DNA of 64,000 bases, from positions 42,246 to 106,245 of the forward strand of contig NZ_JAIXZS010000101.1 of assembly GCF_027489515.1 (NCBI RefSeq), read 5' to 3'. The translations under genes and the position numbers were made by a program. The DNA is from Novosphingobium sp. (GTDB lineage: Bacteria; Pseudomonadota; Alphaproteobacteria; Sphingomonadales; Sphingomonadaceae). Within the stretch, counting starts at the first letter, position 1. The number at the start of each line of letters is the position of its first letter. The notes under the pieces are model-generated. The model was not told the DNA's origin, ran no database searches, and worked only from the letters and a program-made list of their open reading frames with translations. Below, in pieces: positions 9,032 to 17,847 of this stretch.

Positions 9032-12000
9032 TCAGAAGTGGACGCCGGCGCCCACCAGGAACGACCGCCCGATCAGGCCATCGTTGTAAAGGTTCTGCGA
9101 GCCATTGCCCGAAGCCGGATAGGGAATGCCCCGGTTCGTCACGTTGTTGACGTTGATCCGGAAATCGAAGTTCTCCTTCACCCGGAACACGACGCCGGTG
9201 TTCCAGGTGATATAGCTGCCGATCCCCATCACATCGCGGGTACCCGGCGCTTCTGACGGGTCGAACACGGCCGGACCGATATAGAGCACCTGGTTGAACC
9301 ACGTGATCGGTCCGCTTTCGAGCGTGGCGCTGACATTGGCCCGGTCCACGTTGTTGCCGATCCCGCCGCGGTTCTGCGAAGGGCCGACCTCGGCGCTGAT
9401 CACCGTGTAGGCCTTGATGATGTGCTGGTAGGTGGCATCGATCGAAAGCCGGCCGAGCTTGCCGAGCTGGGTGCGGTAGCCGAGCGTCGCTTCGACCGCG
9501 CGGAAGGTGCGGCCGCCCTGGTTGATGTAGGGCTCGTCGAGCGTCAGCACCTGGCCGAAGTTCTCACCCGGGGTGGTGTCGCGCTTGATCAGGCCGCAGT
9601 AGTAGTTGTTGGGATAGTTGGCGGCATCGTAACAACCCTGAAGCACGTCCTGCGCCGAAGACGACACGATCGTATCAGCAAGATCGACGCTGACATAATC
9701 GGCTGCGAGCGAGAACCCACGCAGGAAGCGCGGCTCGACGACAGCACCGATGGTCCACGACTTGGCGGTTTCGTTGCGCAGGCCGCGGTTGCCGATGACG
9801 TTGATCGGCACAGTGACCGAGTTGATCAGCGAGCTGAAATCAGCTGGCAGGCCGGCGGCCGCGCAGTTCTTCTGCCGCACGGCCGGGTTCGGGCCGCTGG
9901 TCAGGTTCTGCTGGTCGCAGGGATCGTAGCCACCGTCGAACGCTGGCTGGTTGGCGACGAACAGCTCGGTGACCGCAGGCGCCCGGATCGCACGGGTGTA
10001 GTTGCCGCGCACCGCGAAGCCTGGAATCACCGACCACCGCCCGCCTGCCGTCCAGGTGAAGGCACCGCCGTTGATCGAGTTGTGGACGTAGCGCCCGGCT
10101 GCATTCACCTCGAGTTCGTTCACCAGCGGGATATCCTGGCTCGGCCCCACCAGCGGAGCGCGGATTTCGCCGAAGACTTCGTTGGTGGTGTAGCTGCCCG
10201 AAAGCCCGAGGATCGGGATCGAACGGCCGAGCGCCTGCCGATAGAACGCGTCAGGATCAAACTTCGAATACTCGCGGCGGTTTTCGTAACCGAGCGAGAC
10301 ACCGAGCTTGCCGCCGGGGAGGTCGAACAGCGAGCCGGTCACAGTGGCCAGGAAATCGCGCTGTGTCGTGATCGCGCGGGTCTTGGCAATCGTGGTGACG
10401 TAGTCGCGTGCGGCCTGGCTCGGTGCGCCTTCGCCGAACAGGTTGAGCGGCGCGCAGGTCTGCGAGATCGTGCCGGCGTAGGCAGGCGTGTTGGGCGGCG
10501 CGGTGGGATCGGCCGGATCGGGATTGAACGGCAGGCAGACAATATTGCCGCTCGCGTCGCGCCCGACATTCAGCGCGCGGCGCAAGTTGGGCTCGACCAA
10601 TGTCGGGGTCGACGACACGCTGGTGGTGCGGCCGTAGTTGCCCGAGACTTCCCAGGTAAACTTATTCCCGAACGCGTTGAAATCGCCCGTCAGGCCGCCG
10701 ACCACACGGAAGAGATCCTGCTTGAGGCTGGCAACGCCGCTGACCAGATCGGTATTGGCGCGACCCAGATAGAACACGTCGTTGTCGGTTGCCGGCCGGC
10801 CGTTATCGATCAGGTTCTGGCGGATGATCTCGCGCGCCTGCGAGGTCAGAAACGGGTTGTTCAACTTGATGATGAAGTTGCCGTTGACGTCGAAGGCACC
10901 TGGCGCCGCCGAGCGGAAGAACGCGGTGTTGTAAACCGGCTGGCCGGCAAGGTTCGTCGCGGTGTTGCGCGAGTACCAGCCTTCCGCAAAGGCACGGATC
11001 CCGTCGGTCAGTTCATAGTTGAACAGACCCGTCGCATTGAACCGGTCACTGCGGACCCGAAGGTTGGTGATGTTCGCGAAGTTGAGCGAATCGCCGCCGA
11101 GGAAGGTTGTGGGATCGGTCGTCGGCGTACCGGTGTTGAACGGCACGAGATTGCCATCGCGGCCGAAGCGCAGGTAATTCCCCGCTGCATCGACGACACT
11201 GCGCGACGGGCCGATCGTTCCGCGATCGATGAAGTAGGGATTTCCGCCCGGCACACCGAGGAAAGTGCGCTGATCGCGGATGAGGACTTGCTGATACGGC
11301 GAATCCGGGTCGAGCGGCGAAATGAAGCCATACTGCTGGCGGATCACGTCGCGCTGATTGCCCAGCAGGCCGTCGTCGTGGGCATATTCGACGTTGAGGG
11401 TGATATTGCCGCGCCCGTCGGCGAAGTTCTTACCGAACAGCCCGCGGACGCGCTGGTTGGCAAGGTCGCCCTGCTGGCTGATACCGGCCTGCGCATCGAG
11501 GTCGATGCCTTCGAAATTGCGCTTCAGCACGATGTTGACCGTGCCGGCGATGGCATCGGCGCCATAGATCGGCGCGCCGCCGATCGAAACGACGTCGACG
11601 CGCTGGATCAGCTTGGTCGGGATCGTGTTGAGATCGACCTGCGAACCACCACCGGCCTGCGAGAAGATCGAGGCCGGATTGGCACCGACGAAACGGCGAC
11701 CGTTCACGAGGGTCAGCGTGCGCTGCGAACCGAGATCGTAGAGGTTGACGAAGGCCTGGCCGACACCGAAGCCATTGCCCTGATCGCCAATCGCCGAACT
11801 GTCGGCAATGCCGAAGCCGGGGAGTTGGTTGATGGCATCGCTTACGCTCGTGTAACCGCGGTTCTCGATCAGACGTTCGTCGATCACGGCGGTCGGCTGG
11901 GCGTTGTCCGTGGACGGGCGGCGGATGCGCGAACCGGTAACGACGATATCGTCGGCACCTGCGGCCGCCGGCGCATCAGCGGCCGGCGCCGGAGTGGCCT

Positions 12001-12094
12001 GCACGTCCTGCGCATGGGCAACTGAGCCGCCGAATGCAGCACCGCAGAGGATCGCGGCAACGCAGGTTGAACCGAGCAAGCGTCTGGCAAACAT
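9032..12094 (-). CDS. TonB-dependent outer-membrane receptor
   Basis: 1020-residue outer-membrane active-transport protein. A signal peptide (MFARRLLGSTCVAAILCGAAF...AHAQ) is followed by an Ala/Pro-rich stretch and the TonB-box-like DDIVVTGSRI. The plug domain follows (ENRGYTSVSDAINQLPGFG, then TLTLVNGRRFVG and YGADAIAGTVNIVLKR). The rest is beta-barrel with many aromatic strands and a C-terminal Phe (VGAGVHF), the usual outer-membrane targeting signal. The ATG at 12094 has GGAG eight bases upstream and gives the signal peptide; a longer frame does not. No transporter or regulator adjoins it, so the substrate cannot be predicted. Confidence 0.93.
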   Translation of the reverse strand: MFARRLLGSTCVAAILCGAAFGGSVAHAQDVQATPAPAADAPAAAGADDIVVTGSRIRRPSTDNAQPTAVIDERLIENRGYTSVSDAINQLPGFGIADSSAIGDQGNGFGVGQAFVNLYDLGSQRTLTLVNGRRFVGANPASIFSQAGGGSQVDLNTIPTKLIQRVDVVSIGGAPIYGADAIAGTVNIVLKRNFEGIDLDAQAGISQQGDLANQRVRGLFGKNFADGRGNITLNVEYAHDDGLLGNQRDVIRQQYGFISPLDPDSPYQQVLIRDQRTFLGVPGGNPYFIDRGTIGPSRSVVDAAGNYLRFGRDGNLVPFNTGTPTTDPTTFLGGDSLNFANITNLRVRSDRFNATGLFNYELTDGIRAFAEGWYSRNTATNLAGQPVYNTAFFRSAAPGAFDVNGNFIIKLNNPFLTSQAREIIRQNLIDNGRPATDNDVFYLGRANTDLVSGVASLKQDLFRVVGGLTGDFNAFGNKFTWEVSGNYGRTTSVSSTPTLVEPNLRRALNVGRDASGNIVCLPFNPDPADPTAPPNTPAYAGTISQTCAPLNLFGEGAPSQAARDYVTTIAKTRAITTQRDFLATVTGSLFDLPGGKLGVSLGYENRREYSKFDPDAFYRQALGRSIPILGLSGSYTTNEVFGEIRAPLVGPSQDIPLVNELEVNAAGRYVHNSINGGAFTWTAGGRWSVIPGFAVRGNYTRAIRAPAVTELFVANQPAFDGGYDPCDQQNLTSGPNPAVRQKNCAAAGLPADFSSLINSVTVPINVIGNRGLRNETAKSWTIGAVVEPRFLRGFSLAADYVSVDLADTIVSSSAQDVLQGCYDAANYPNNYYCGLIKRDTTPGENFGQVLTLDEPYINQGGRTFRAVEATLGYRTQLGKLGRLSIDATYQHIIKAYTVISAEVGPSQNRGGIGNNVDRANVSATLESGPITWFNQVLYIGPAVFDPSEAPGTRDVMGIGSYITWNTGVVFRVKENFDFRINVNNVTNRGIPYPASGNGSQNLYNDGLIGRSFLVGAGVHF

Positions 12095-12261
12095 GGTGAG
12101 GACTCCGATCGTAAGAAATTGTTGCCGGAACTTACGCGAAACCGCCCATTCTTGTTCCTGCCAAAGTGGGCAAGGTGCCAAAATCGTTAAGTTATGTCGT
12201 TTTTTGGCAACAGGTTAGCATTCAAGTCCTAACTTTCATCCGCGAGGTCTCAGGGCAAAAG

Positions 12262-12293
12262 GAAAGGCCCCGCAATTCCTTGCGAGGCCTTTC
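12262..12293 (-). terminator. Terminator downstream of the ornithine-type decarboxylase
   Basis: GAAAGGCC at one end and GGCCTTTC at the other pair, with an inner CGCA/TGCG pair separated by one mismatch. On the minus strand the hairpin is followed by CTTTTGCCC, a short T-rich tract. It lies 36 bases past the decarboxylase stop and ends the polyamine locus before the TonB receptor promoter region. Confidence 0.7.
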
Positions 12294-12328
12294 TCGTGCG
12301 ACCCGGACTTCACGCCGGTGCTTTTATC

Positions 12329-13552
12329 TCAGCGCAGCGAGACCACGTTGTCCGAAACGCGCGGATCGCGGCGGTCACCACGGTACTGGCTGGCCATCGG
12401 CTCGTCCGCGACCTCGTAGACTTCGGTCGCGCCAAAACCGTTGAACGCGGTCTTCATCGCCGCGCCATAGGCCCCGAGCATGCCGATTTCTATGAAATCG
12501 CCCGCCTTGATGTCCGCCGGAAGTGCGAACGGCCCTTCCATGTGGTCCATGTCGTCGCAGGTCGGGCCCCAGAAGCTGAAGTCCGCCTGCTCGGTCTCAC
12601 CGTCCTCGTTCGCCGCGCTTTCGCGCAGCAACCGGACGGGGAAGCGCCAGCCCACATGCGCGGCATCGAACAGCGCACCATAGGCGCCGTCATTGATGAA
12701 AAGCTCGGTTCCGCGGCGACGTTCGACGCGCACGATCATCGAGTTGTATTCGGCGCAGAGCGCACGGCCCGGCTCGCACCACAGTTCGGCCGAGTAGGAC
12801 ACCGGCAGCGATTCATAGGTGCGGTCGATCACGCCGAAGTAATCCTCCAGCGGGGGCGGTTCCATGCCCGGATAGATCGACGGGAAGCCGCCGCCGACAT
12901 CAATGATGTCGACCGTGACCGACGCATCGACGATCGCCGCGCGGACGCGCTCAAGCGCCTGAACATAGGCGTGCGGGCTCATCGACTGACTGCCGACATG
13001 GAAGCAGACGCCGAGCGAATCGGCGACCTGGCGCGTCGCCTGCAAAAGTTCCGCCGCGCCTGTGAGATCGCAGCCGAACTTCGATGCAAGGCTGAGCTCG
13101 GACCCCTCCGACGAGACGCGAAGACGCACACAAAGCGTCAGGTCCTCGGGCAGCACGCCGCCGTTGGCCTCGGTCGTGGCAATGCGAACCTTTTCCAGTT
13201 CCTCGAGCGAATCGAGACTGAACACGCGCACGCCGTGATCGCGGTAGCCTTCCACGATCGCGCTGGGCGTCTTGACCGGGTGCATGAAGCAAAGCGTGGC
13301 ATCGGGCACTGCCGCGCGCGCCATGCGCACTTCAGCGATCGAGGCCACGTCATAATGCGTGATCCCGGCATCCCACAACACGCGGAGGAGCTCCGGCGAC
13401 GGGTTGGCTTTCACCGCATAGAGCGAGCGCCCCGGAAACTTCTCGACGAAGAAACGGGCCGCGCGCGCCGCAGCGTGCGGACGATTGAGAATGGCGGGTT
13501 GGTCAGGCGCGAAGGCGCCCGCTACAGCCAATGCGTCAGGATGGATGTGCAA
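12329..13552 (-). CDS. Type III PLP-dependent decarboxylase (ornithine/diamino acid)
   Basis: About 407 residues of the alanine-racemase-fold (eukaryotic ODC-like) family, which makes putrescine from ornithine or cadaverine from lysine. SLYAVKANPSPELL holds the PLP lysine, HVGSQS and VGGGFP bind the cofactor phosphate, WCEPGRALCAE is conserved, and FWGPTCDDMD holds the catalytic cysteine. The start is uncertain: the frame runs to a GTG at 13672, but the extra N-terminus looks non-coding, and a TTG at 13552 begins right before HPDALAVAG where related proteins begin. With NspC and the dehydrogenase upstream, ornithine decarboxylation to feed spermidine synthesis is the likely role. Confidence 0.9.
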   Translation of the reverse strand: MHIHPDALAVAGAFAPDQPAILNRPHAAARAARFFVEKFPGRSLYAVKANPSPELLRVLWDAGITHYDVASIAEVRMARAAVPDATLCFMHPVKTPSAIVEGYRDHGVRVFSLDSLEELEKVRIATTEANGGVLPEDLTLCVRLRVSSEGSELSLASKFGCDLTGAAELLQATRQVADSLGVCFHVGSQSMSPHAYVQALERVRAAIVDASVTVDIIDVGGGFPSIYPGMEPPPLEDYFGVIDRTYESLPVSYSAELWCEPGRALCAEYNSMIVRVERRRGTELFINDGAYGALFDAAHVGWRFPVRLLRESAANEDGETEQADFSFWGPTCDDMDHMEGPFALPADIKAGDFIEIGMLGAYGAAMKTAFNGFGATEVYEVADEPMASQYRGDRRDPRVSDNVVSLR

Positions 13553-13735
13553 CTCAAGGGACCCCCAAACGGAAAATTGAGACAAAGCTGCCTTGCGGTT
13601 TGGAAGTCCCCATGGGGCAGCGAAGGGGTAAATAGCCCCCCGGCCCTGAACATCAAGTGAAAAAATGGGCACCTCACGTTGATGTCACAAACATGAAACA
13701 ATTTTCACCAGAGCCGCGCTTGGGCGCAGAAATCC

Positions 13736-14962
13736 TTACAACATCAAGGCTTGCGCCAATGCGCGCCATGCGGGGAGCGAGTGCGGATCGTTCGCGCCGT
13801 TGGCAGCCGTAGGATGCGAGGCGAATCGCGCGACAACCATTTCGGCCACGGGATCGATCCACAGCGTCTGTCCATGAATACCGCGCGCACTGAAGCAGCC
13901 GTGATTGTCATGGGCATGCCACCACTGGCTGCCATAGCTCCACCCTGAGAGCAGTGGATAGCCTTCCTTATGGAAGCGCTCTGGATCGCCGCCCTCCCGA
14001 ATGCGCTCGACATCTGCCGAAGGGATCACACCGAGACCGCCGAGGCGCAGCGCTTCGCCGAACCGGGCGAGGTCCTCCAGGCGCAGGTTGAGCCCGCCGC
14101 CCGCGAAAGGCGCGCCGGCCTCGTCGACGATGAGGTCCGCATCGCCGAGCATGCCGAGCGGCTGCCACAGGCACTCGGACAGGACTTCGGTGAACGGTTT
14201 TCCGGTAACGCGCGTGATGATCCAGGCGAGCACATCGGTGTTGGGGGTCCGATAAACGAACCCTTCGCCATGCGAGCCTTTGCCGCGGACGGTGGTGAGA
14301 TAGTCCCACAGATTGTGCGGCCCGGTGTAGCTCGCGGGGCGCGGAGTGAGGCCGAGCGCGGCGCTGTAAGCCCCGATGCCAGAGTTCGGATTGCCGTATT
14401 CCTCGGAGAAATCGAGCGCTGTGGTCATGTGGAGGACCTGACCGATCGTCGCGCTGCCGAAGCCGCTCGCAGCAAGCTCTGGGATCACACTGTCCACCCG
14501 TGCGGCAAGGTCGATGCGCCCTTCCCCGACCAGCATCTGCACCAGTGTGCCGACGAAGCTCTTGGTGACAGAGAAGGCGATGTGGCGGGTCTCGGGGTCG
14601 GTGACGCCGAACCAGCGTTCAAACACCATTTGGCCCTTATGGAGCACGAGGATTCCATCGGTGAAGGCGGCAAGCAACGACTCGTCAAACGTGGTTTCGG
14701 TATCGGCACCGAGCGGCGTGAAGCGCACCGCGCCCAGATCGTCACGCAGCGCGCGGGGAAACGGCGTACCCTCTCCGCTCGCAGCGACACGCGCAGTCGG
14801 GCAAAAGCTGCGCATGTTGGAATAGGACCAGCGGATCATCGGAAAGCGCATGTGGTCCGCGCGGGCAGCGAGGATGCGCTTTTCCGGCGGCGGGGGTGCG
14901 CCGACCATCCAGCCCATGCGCACCGGGTCGCTCGTCACGCCATCAAGCACTTCGCCCGCCAT
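13736..14962 (-). CDS. Serine hydrolase of the class C beta-lactamase / NylB-like family
   Basis: 408 residues without a signal peptide, so probably cytoplasmic. The SxxK nucleophile motif is SVTKSFVG. LHMTTALDFSEEYGNPNSG and VYRTPNTDVLAWI match the positions seen in 6-aminohexanoate-oligomer hydrolase (NylB)-like enzymes. The C-terminal ARGIHGQTLWIDP is the usual HGxxGQ-like element. Relatives hydrolyse amides or esters, and the native substrate is unknown. ATG 14962 is chosen over an upstream frame because CGGAGTACGAGG precedes it. It starts 41 bases after nspC and is probably in the same transcript. Confidence 0.85.
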   Translation of the reverse strand: MAGEVLDGVTSDPVRMGWMVGAPPPPEKRILAARADHMRFPMIRWSYSNMRSFCPTARVAASGEGTPFPRALRDDLGAVRFTPLGADTETTFDESLLAAFTDGILVLHKGQMVFERWFGVTDPETRHIAFSVTKSFVGTLVQMLVGEGRIDLAARVDSVIPELAASGFGSATIGQVLHMTTALDFSEEYGNPNSGIGAYSAALGLTPRPASYTGPHNLWDYLTTVRGKGSHGEGFVYRTPNTDVLAWIITRVTGKPFTEVLSECLWQPLGMLGDADLIVDEAGAPFAGGGLNLRLEDLARFGEALRLGGLGVIPSADVERIREGGDPERFHKEGYPLLSGWSYGSQWWHAHDNHGCFSARGIHGQTLWIDPVAEMVVARFASHPTAANGANDPHSLPAWRALAQALML

Positions 14963-15003
14963 CCTCGTACTCCGCCTTCTGTTATCGTGGCGTAGACGAT
15001 GCC

Positions 15004-16200
15004 TCAGGAAAGGCGGGTGCGGAAGTCCTCCCACGAAAAACGCTTCACGCATTCGAGCGCATCGGTCTCGCTGTCCCACAGCCAGATCGAGGGGAGCGGC
15101 ACGCCGTTGAACGTCGTGGTCTTGACCATCGAGTAATGCGCCTGATCAAGAAAAGCGAAGCGTGCGCCCGGCTCAACAAGGCCGGGCTTGCGGTAATCGC
15201 CGATGACGTCACCGGCGAGGCAGGAGGGGCCGCCGAGGCGGACAGGAGCATCCCCTTCCCCGTCCTCATACTCATCGATCGGCAATTCGCCGAGCATAGC
15301 TGGCCGATAGGGCGCCTCGATCACATCGGGCATGTGGCAGGTCGCCGAAATGTCCGTGATGCCAAGCTGCATCCCGTTCCAGTGCGTATCGAGCACGGTG
15401 CCGACGAGAATGCCGGCGTCAAGCGCGACGGCTTCGCCCGGTTCAAGATAGATCTCGCAGCCGGTTTCGGCCTTAACCCCTTGAAGGAATGCGATAAGCT
15501 CGTCGCGCTGATAATCGGCGCGAGTGATGTGGTGGCCGCCGCCGAAGTTGAGCCAGGTGAGCTGGCCGAAGTACGGTTCAAGTCGGGGCTTCAACGCAGC
15601 CCAGGTGCGCTGCAGCGGCTCGAAGTCCTGCTCGCACAGCGTGTGGAAGTGGAGGCCGGAGACGCCTTCAAGATGCTCGGGGCGCAGCTGGTCGACCGGG
15701 AAGCCGAGGCGCGAATGCGGCGCACAGGGATCATAGCGCGGAACTTCACCTTCGGCGTGCAAAGGATTGATCCGCAAACCGATATCGAAGGGTTCACCCG
15801 CCGCGCGCGCAGCAGCGATCTCACCGGCAAAACGTGCGTGCTGACCGGGCGAATTGAAGATCACGTGGTCCGAATGCTGGAGGATTTCGGGCAGGTCCTC
15901 CGCCTTGTAGGCCGCACAGTAGGTCGCGATCTCGCCCGCGAAGTAATCGGCGGCGAGGCGGGCTTCCCACAGACCGGAGGTGCAGACGCCGTCGAGGTAT
16001 TCGCCGATCAGCGGCGCAACCCGCCACATCGAAAACGCCTTGAGCGCAGCAAGGACCTTGATCCCTGCCCGATCACGCACATCCGCAAGGATGCTCAGGT
16101 TTTGCCTGAGGCGCGCGGCATCGACCACGAAAGCAGGGCTATCCACGCGGCTGAGGTCGAAATGGGCAAAAGCGCCCGGATCGCCGGCTCTGGTTTCCAT
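15004..16200 (-). CDS. nspC: Carboxy(nor)spermidine decarboxylase
   Basis: 398-residue PLP enzyme of the alanine-racemase fold that decarboxylates carboxyspermidine or carboxynorspermidine to the polyamine. SPAFVVDAARLRQNLSIL opens the barrel, VLAALKAFSMW holds the PLP lysine, WLNFGGGHHITRADY is the glycine-rich loop, EPGEAVALDAG binds phosphate, and GGPSCLAGDVIGDY holds the catalytic cysteine. The partner dehydrogenase is two genes upstream. Spacing to the preceding DUF486 gene is 13 bases, so all are probably one operon. Confidence 0.95.
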   Translation of the reverse strand: METRAGDPGAFAHFDLSRVDSPAFVVDAARLRQNLSILADVRDRAGIKVLAALKAFSMWRVAPLIGEYLDGVCTSGLWEARLAADYFAGEIATYCAAYKAEDLPEILQHSDHVIFNSPGQHARFAGEIAAARAAGEPFDIGLRINPLHAEGEVPRYDPCAPHSRLGFPVDQLRPEHLEGVSGLHFHTLCEQDFEPLQRTWAALKPRLEPYFGQLTWLNFGGGHHITRADYQRDELIAFLQGVKAETGCEIYLEPGEAVALDAGILVGTVLDTHWNGMQLGITDISATCHMPDVIEAPYRPAMLGELPIDEYEDGEGDAPVRLGGPSCLAGDVIGDYRKPGLVEPGARFAFLDQAHYSMVKTTTFNGVPLPSIWLWDSETDALECVKRFSWEDFRTRLS

Positions 16201-16213
16201 CGGTCCTGTTCCT

Positions 16214-16567
16214 TCACCCGAGCGGCGAGCGAAATACGAGCGCCGCGCCGGCTACTATCAACACGAAGCCTGCAGCCTGCGACCAATTGGGCCGCACACC
16301 GAACAGGACATAGGCAACACCAATGAAGGTGACGAGGGTGATCGCCTCCTGCATCGTCTTCAACTGCGCCAGCGAATAGCGCTCCGCGCCGATCCGGTTG
16401 GCTGGAACTGCTAGCATGTATTCGAACAGCGCCAGCGCCCAACTCGATAGAACCGCGATCCACAGCGCCCGGTGCGGCGCCTTGAGGTGCGCGTACCAGG
16501 CAATGTTCATCACGATGTTGGAGCCAACCAGCAGCAGCGGCGGCAGCCAAAACGATGTGGGCAGCAA
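16214..16567 (-). CDS. DUF486 (DMT_6) small membrane protein
   Basis: 117-residue hydrophobic protein with about four membrane helices: LLLVGSNIVMNIAWYAHL, IAVLSSWALALFEYMLAVPAN, ITLVTFIGVAYVLFGV and AAGFVLIVAGAALVF. The small size and pattern fit the DUF486 branch of the drug/metabolite transporter superfamily, whose functions are uncharacterised. The start is taken as TTG at 16567, one base after the dehydrogenase stop and with GGAG seven bases upstream. A TTG eight codons earlier would overlap the dehydrogenase. Its position between the two enzymes of carboxyspermidine synthesis suggests a link to polyamines, which is inference. Confidence 0.85.
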   Translation of the reverse strand: MLPTSFWLPPLLLVGSNIVMNIAWYAHLKAPHRALWIAVLSSWALALFEYMLAVPANRIGAERYSLAQLKTMQEAITLVTFIGVAYVLFGVRPNWSQAAGFVLIVAGAALVFRSPLG

Positions 16568-16568
16568 A

Positions 16569-17774
16569 TTAGAACTCCAGCGGCCCTTCAAGCTCCTTCA
16601 CCTGCCAGGGCAGGCCGTGCTTGTTCAGCATGTCCATGTAGGGATCGGGATCGAACTGTTCGATGTTGAACACGCCCGCACCGCCCCAGGTGCCGGTGAC
16701 AAGCATCGCCGCGCCGATCATGGCAGGGACGCCGGTGGTGTAGCTGATCGCCTGATTGCCAGTTTCGGCATAGGCCTCTTCGTGATCGCAGATGTTGTAG
16801 ATGTAGAAGGTCTTCTGCACACCGTCCTTGAGGCCGGTTGCGATATCGCCGATGTTGGTCTTGCCCTTGGTCAGCGCACCGAGGCTGGCTGGCTCGGGCA
16901 GCACGGCCTTGAGGAACTGAAGGGGGACAATCTCCTTGCCCTCGTACATAACCGGATCGATCCGCGTCATGCCGACGTTCTGAAGCACGGTGAGGTGCGT
17001 AATATAGGCATCGCCGAAGGTCATCCAGAAGCGGATGCGCTCGATCTCGGGCAGGTGATGCGCGAGGCTTTCGAGCTCCTCATGGTACATGAGGTACATG
17101 TTCTTGGGGCCGACGCCTTCGAAGTCGAAGGTCTGGCGGATGGTGAGCGCTGGCGTTTCGACCCATTCGCCCTTCTCCCAGCGCCGCGCAGGGGCGGTCA
17201 CTTCTCGGATGTTGATTTCCGGGTTGAAGTTGGTGGCGAAGGGCTGGCCGTGATCGCCGCCATTGCAATCGAGGATGTCGAGCGTGCGGATCGTATCGAG
17301 CTTGTGCTTCTTGAGCCAAGTCGCAAAGACGCTGGTCACGCCCGGATCGAAGCCCGAGCCGAGCAGCGCGGTAAGGCCGGCGGCCTTGAAGCGCTCCTGA
17401 TAGGCCCACTGCCACTTGTATTCGAACTTGGCCTCGTCGATCGGCTCGTAGTTCGCGGTGTCCATATAGTTGACCCCGGCGGCGAGGCAGGCCTCCATGA
17501 TGTTGAGGTCCTGATAGGGCAGCGCAAGATTGACGACGAGCGCGGGGCGCAGCTCGTTCAGCAGCGCGGTCGTCGCGGCAACATCATCGGCATCGAGCTG
17601 ATAGGTCGCGACATTGCGGCCCGTGCGCTCCTTCACCGAGGCAGCAATGGCGTCGCACTTTGCAAGCGTGCGGCTGGCAAGCGCGACCTCAGAGAAGATG
17701 TCGGGGTTCATCGCCATCTTGTGAACGGCAACCGAGCCGACGCCGCCTGCGCCGATAACGAGGACTTTGGCCAT
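16569..17774 (-). CDS. Carboxy(nor)spermidine dehydrogenase (saccharopine dehydrogenase family)
   Basis: 401-residue NADPH-dependent enzyme that reductively condenses a diamine with aspartate semialdehyde to carboxyspermidine or carboxynorspermidine. VLVIGAGGVGSVAVHKMA is the Rossmann dinucleotide loop, GVNYMDTANYEP and GSGFDPGVTSVFA are typical of the bacterial Lys1-like CANSDH family, and the C-terminus is conserved. It heads the minus-strand polyamine operon (then DUF486, nspC, serine hydrolase and decarboxylase) and is divergent from the dehydratase at 17848 with a 73-base gap. Confidence 0.93.
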   Translation of the reverse strand: MAKVLVIGAGGVGSVAVHKMAMNPDIFSEVALASRTLAKCDAIAASVKERTGRNVATYQLDADDVAATTALLNELRPALVVNLALPYQDLNIMEACLAAGVNYMDTANYEPIDEAKFEYKWQWAYQERFKAAGLTALLGSGFDPGVTSVFATWLKKHKLDTIRTLDILDCNGGDHGQPFATNFNPEINIREVTAPARRWEKGEWVETPALTIRQTFDFEGVGPKNMYLMYHEELESLAHHLPEIERIRFWMTFGDAYITHLTVLQNVGMTRIDPVMYEGKEIVPLQFLKAVLPEPASLGALTKGKTNIGDIATGLKDGVQKTFYIYNICDHEEAYAETGNQAISYTTGVPAMIGAAMLVTGTWGGAGVFNIEQFDPDPYMDMLNKHGLPWQVKELEGPLEF

Positions 17775-17847
17775 CAGGACACTCCAAAACCAGTCTGCGC
17801 GCGCTCCCGCGCTGGCGCATCGAAAGCAGCGCCTTTAGGGTATGGGC

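Noticed and set aside
9422..12025. 867-codon open frame on the plus strand opposite the TonB receptor
   Set aside because: Long antisense frames are common in high-GC DNA. The product lacks recognisable domains, while the minus strand encodes a complete TonB receptor with signal peptide and C-terminal Phe.
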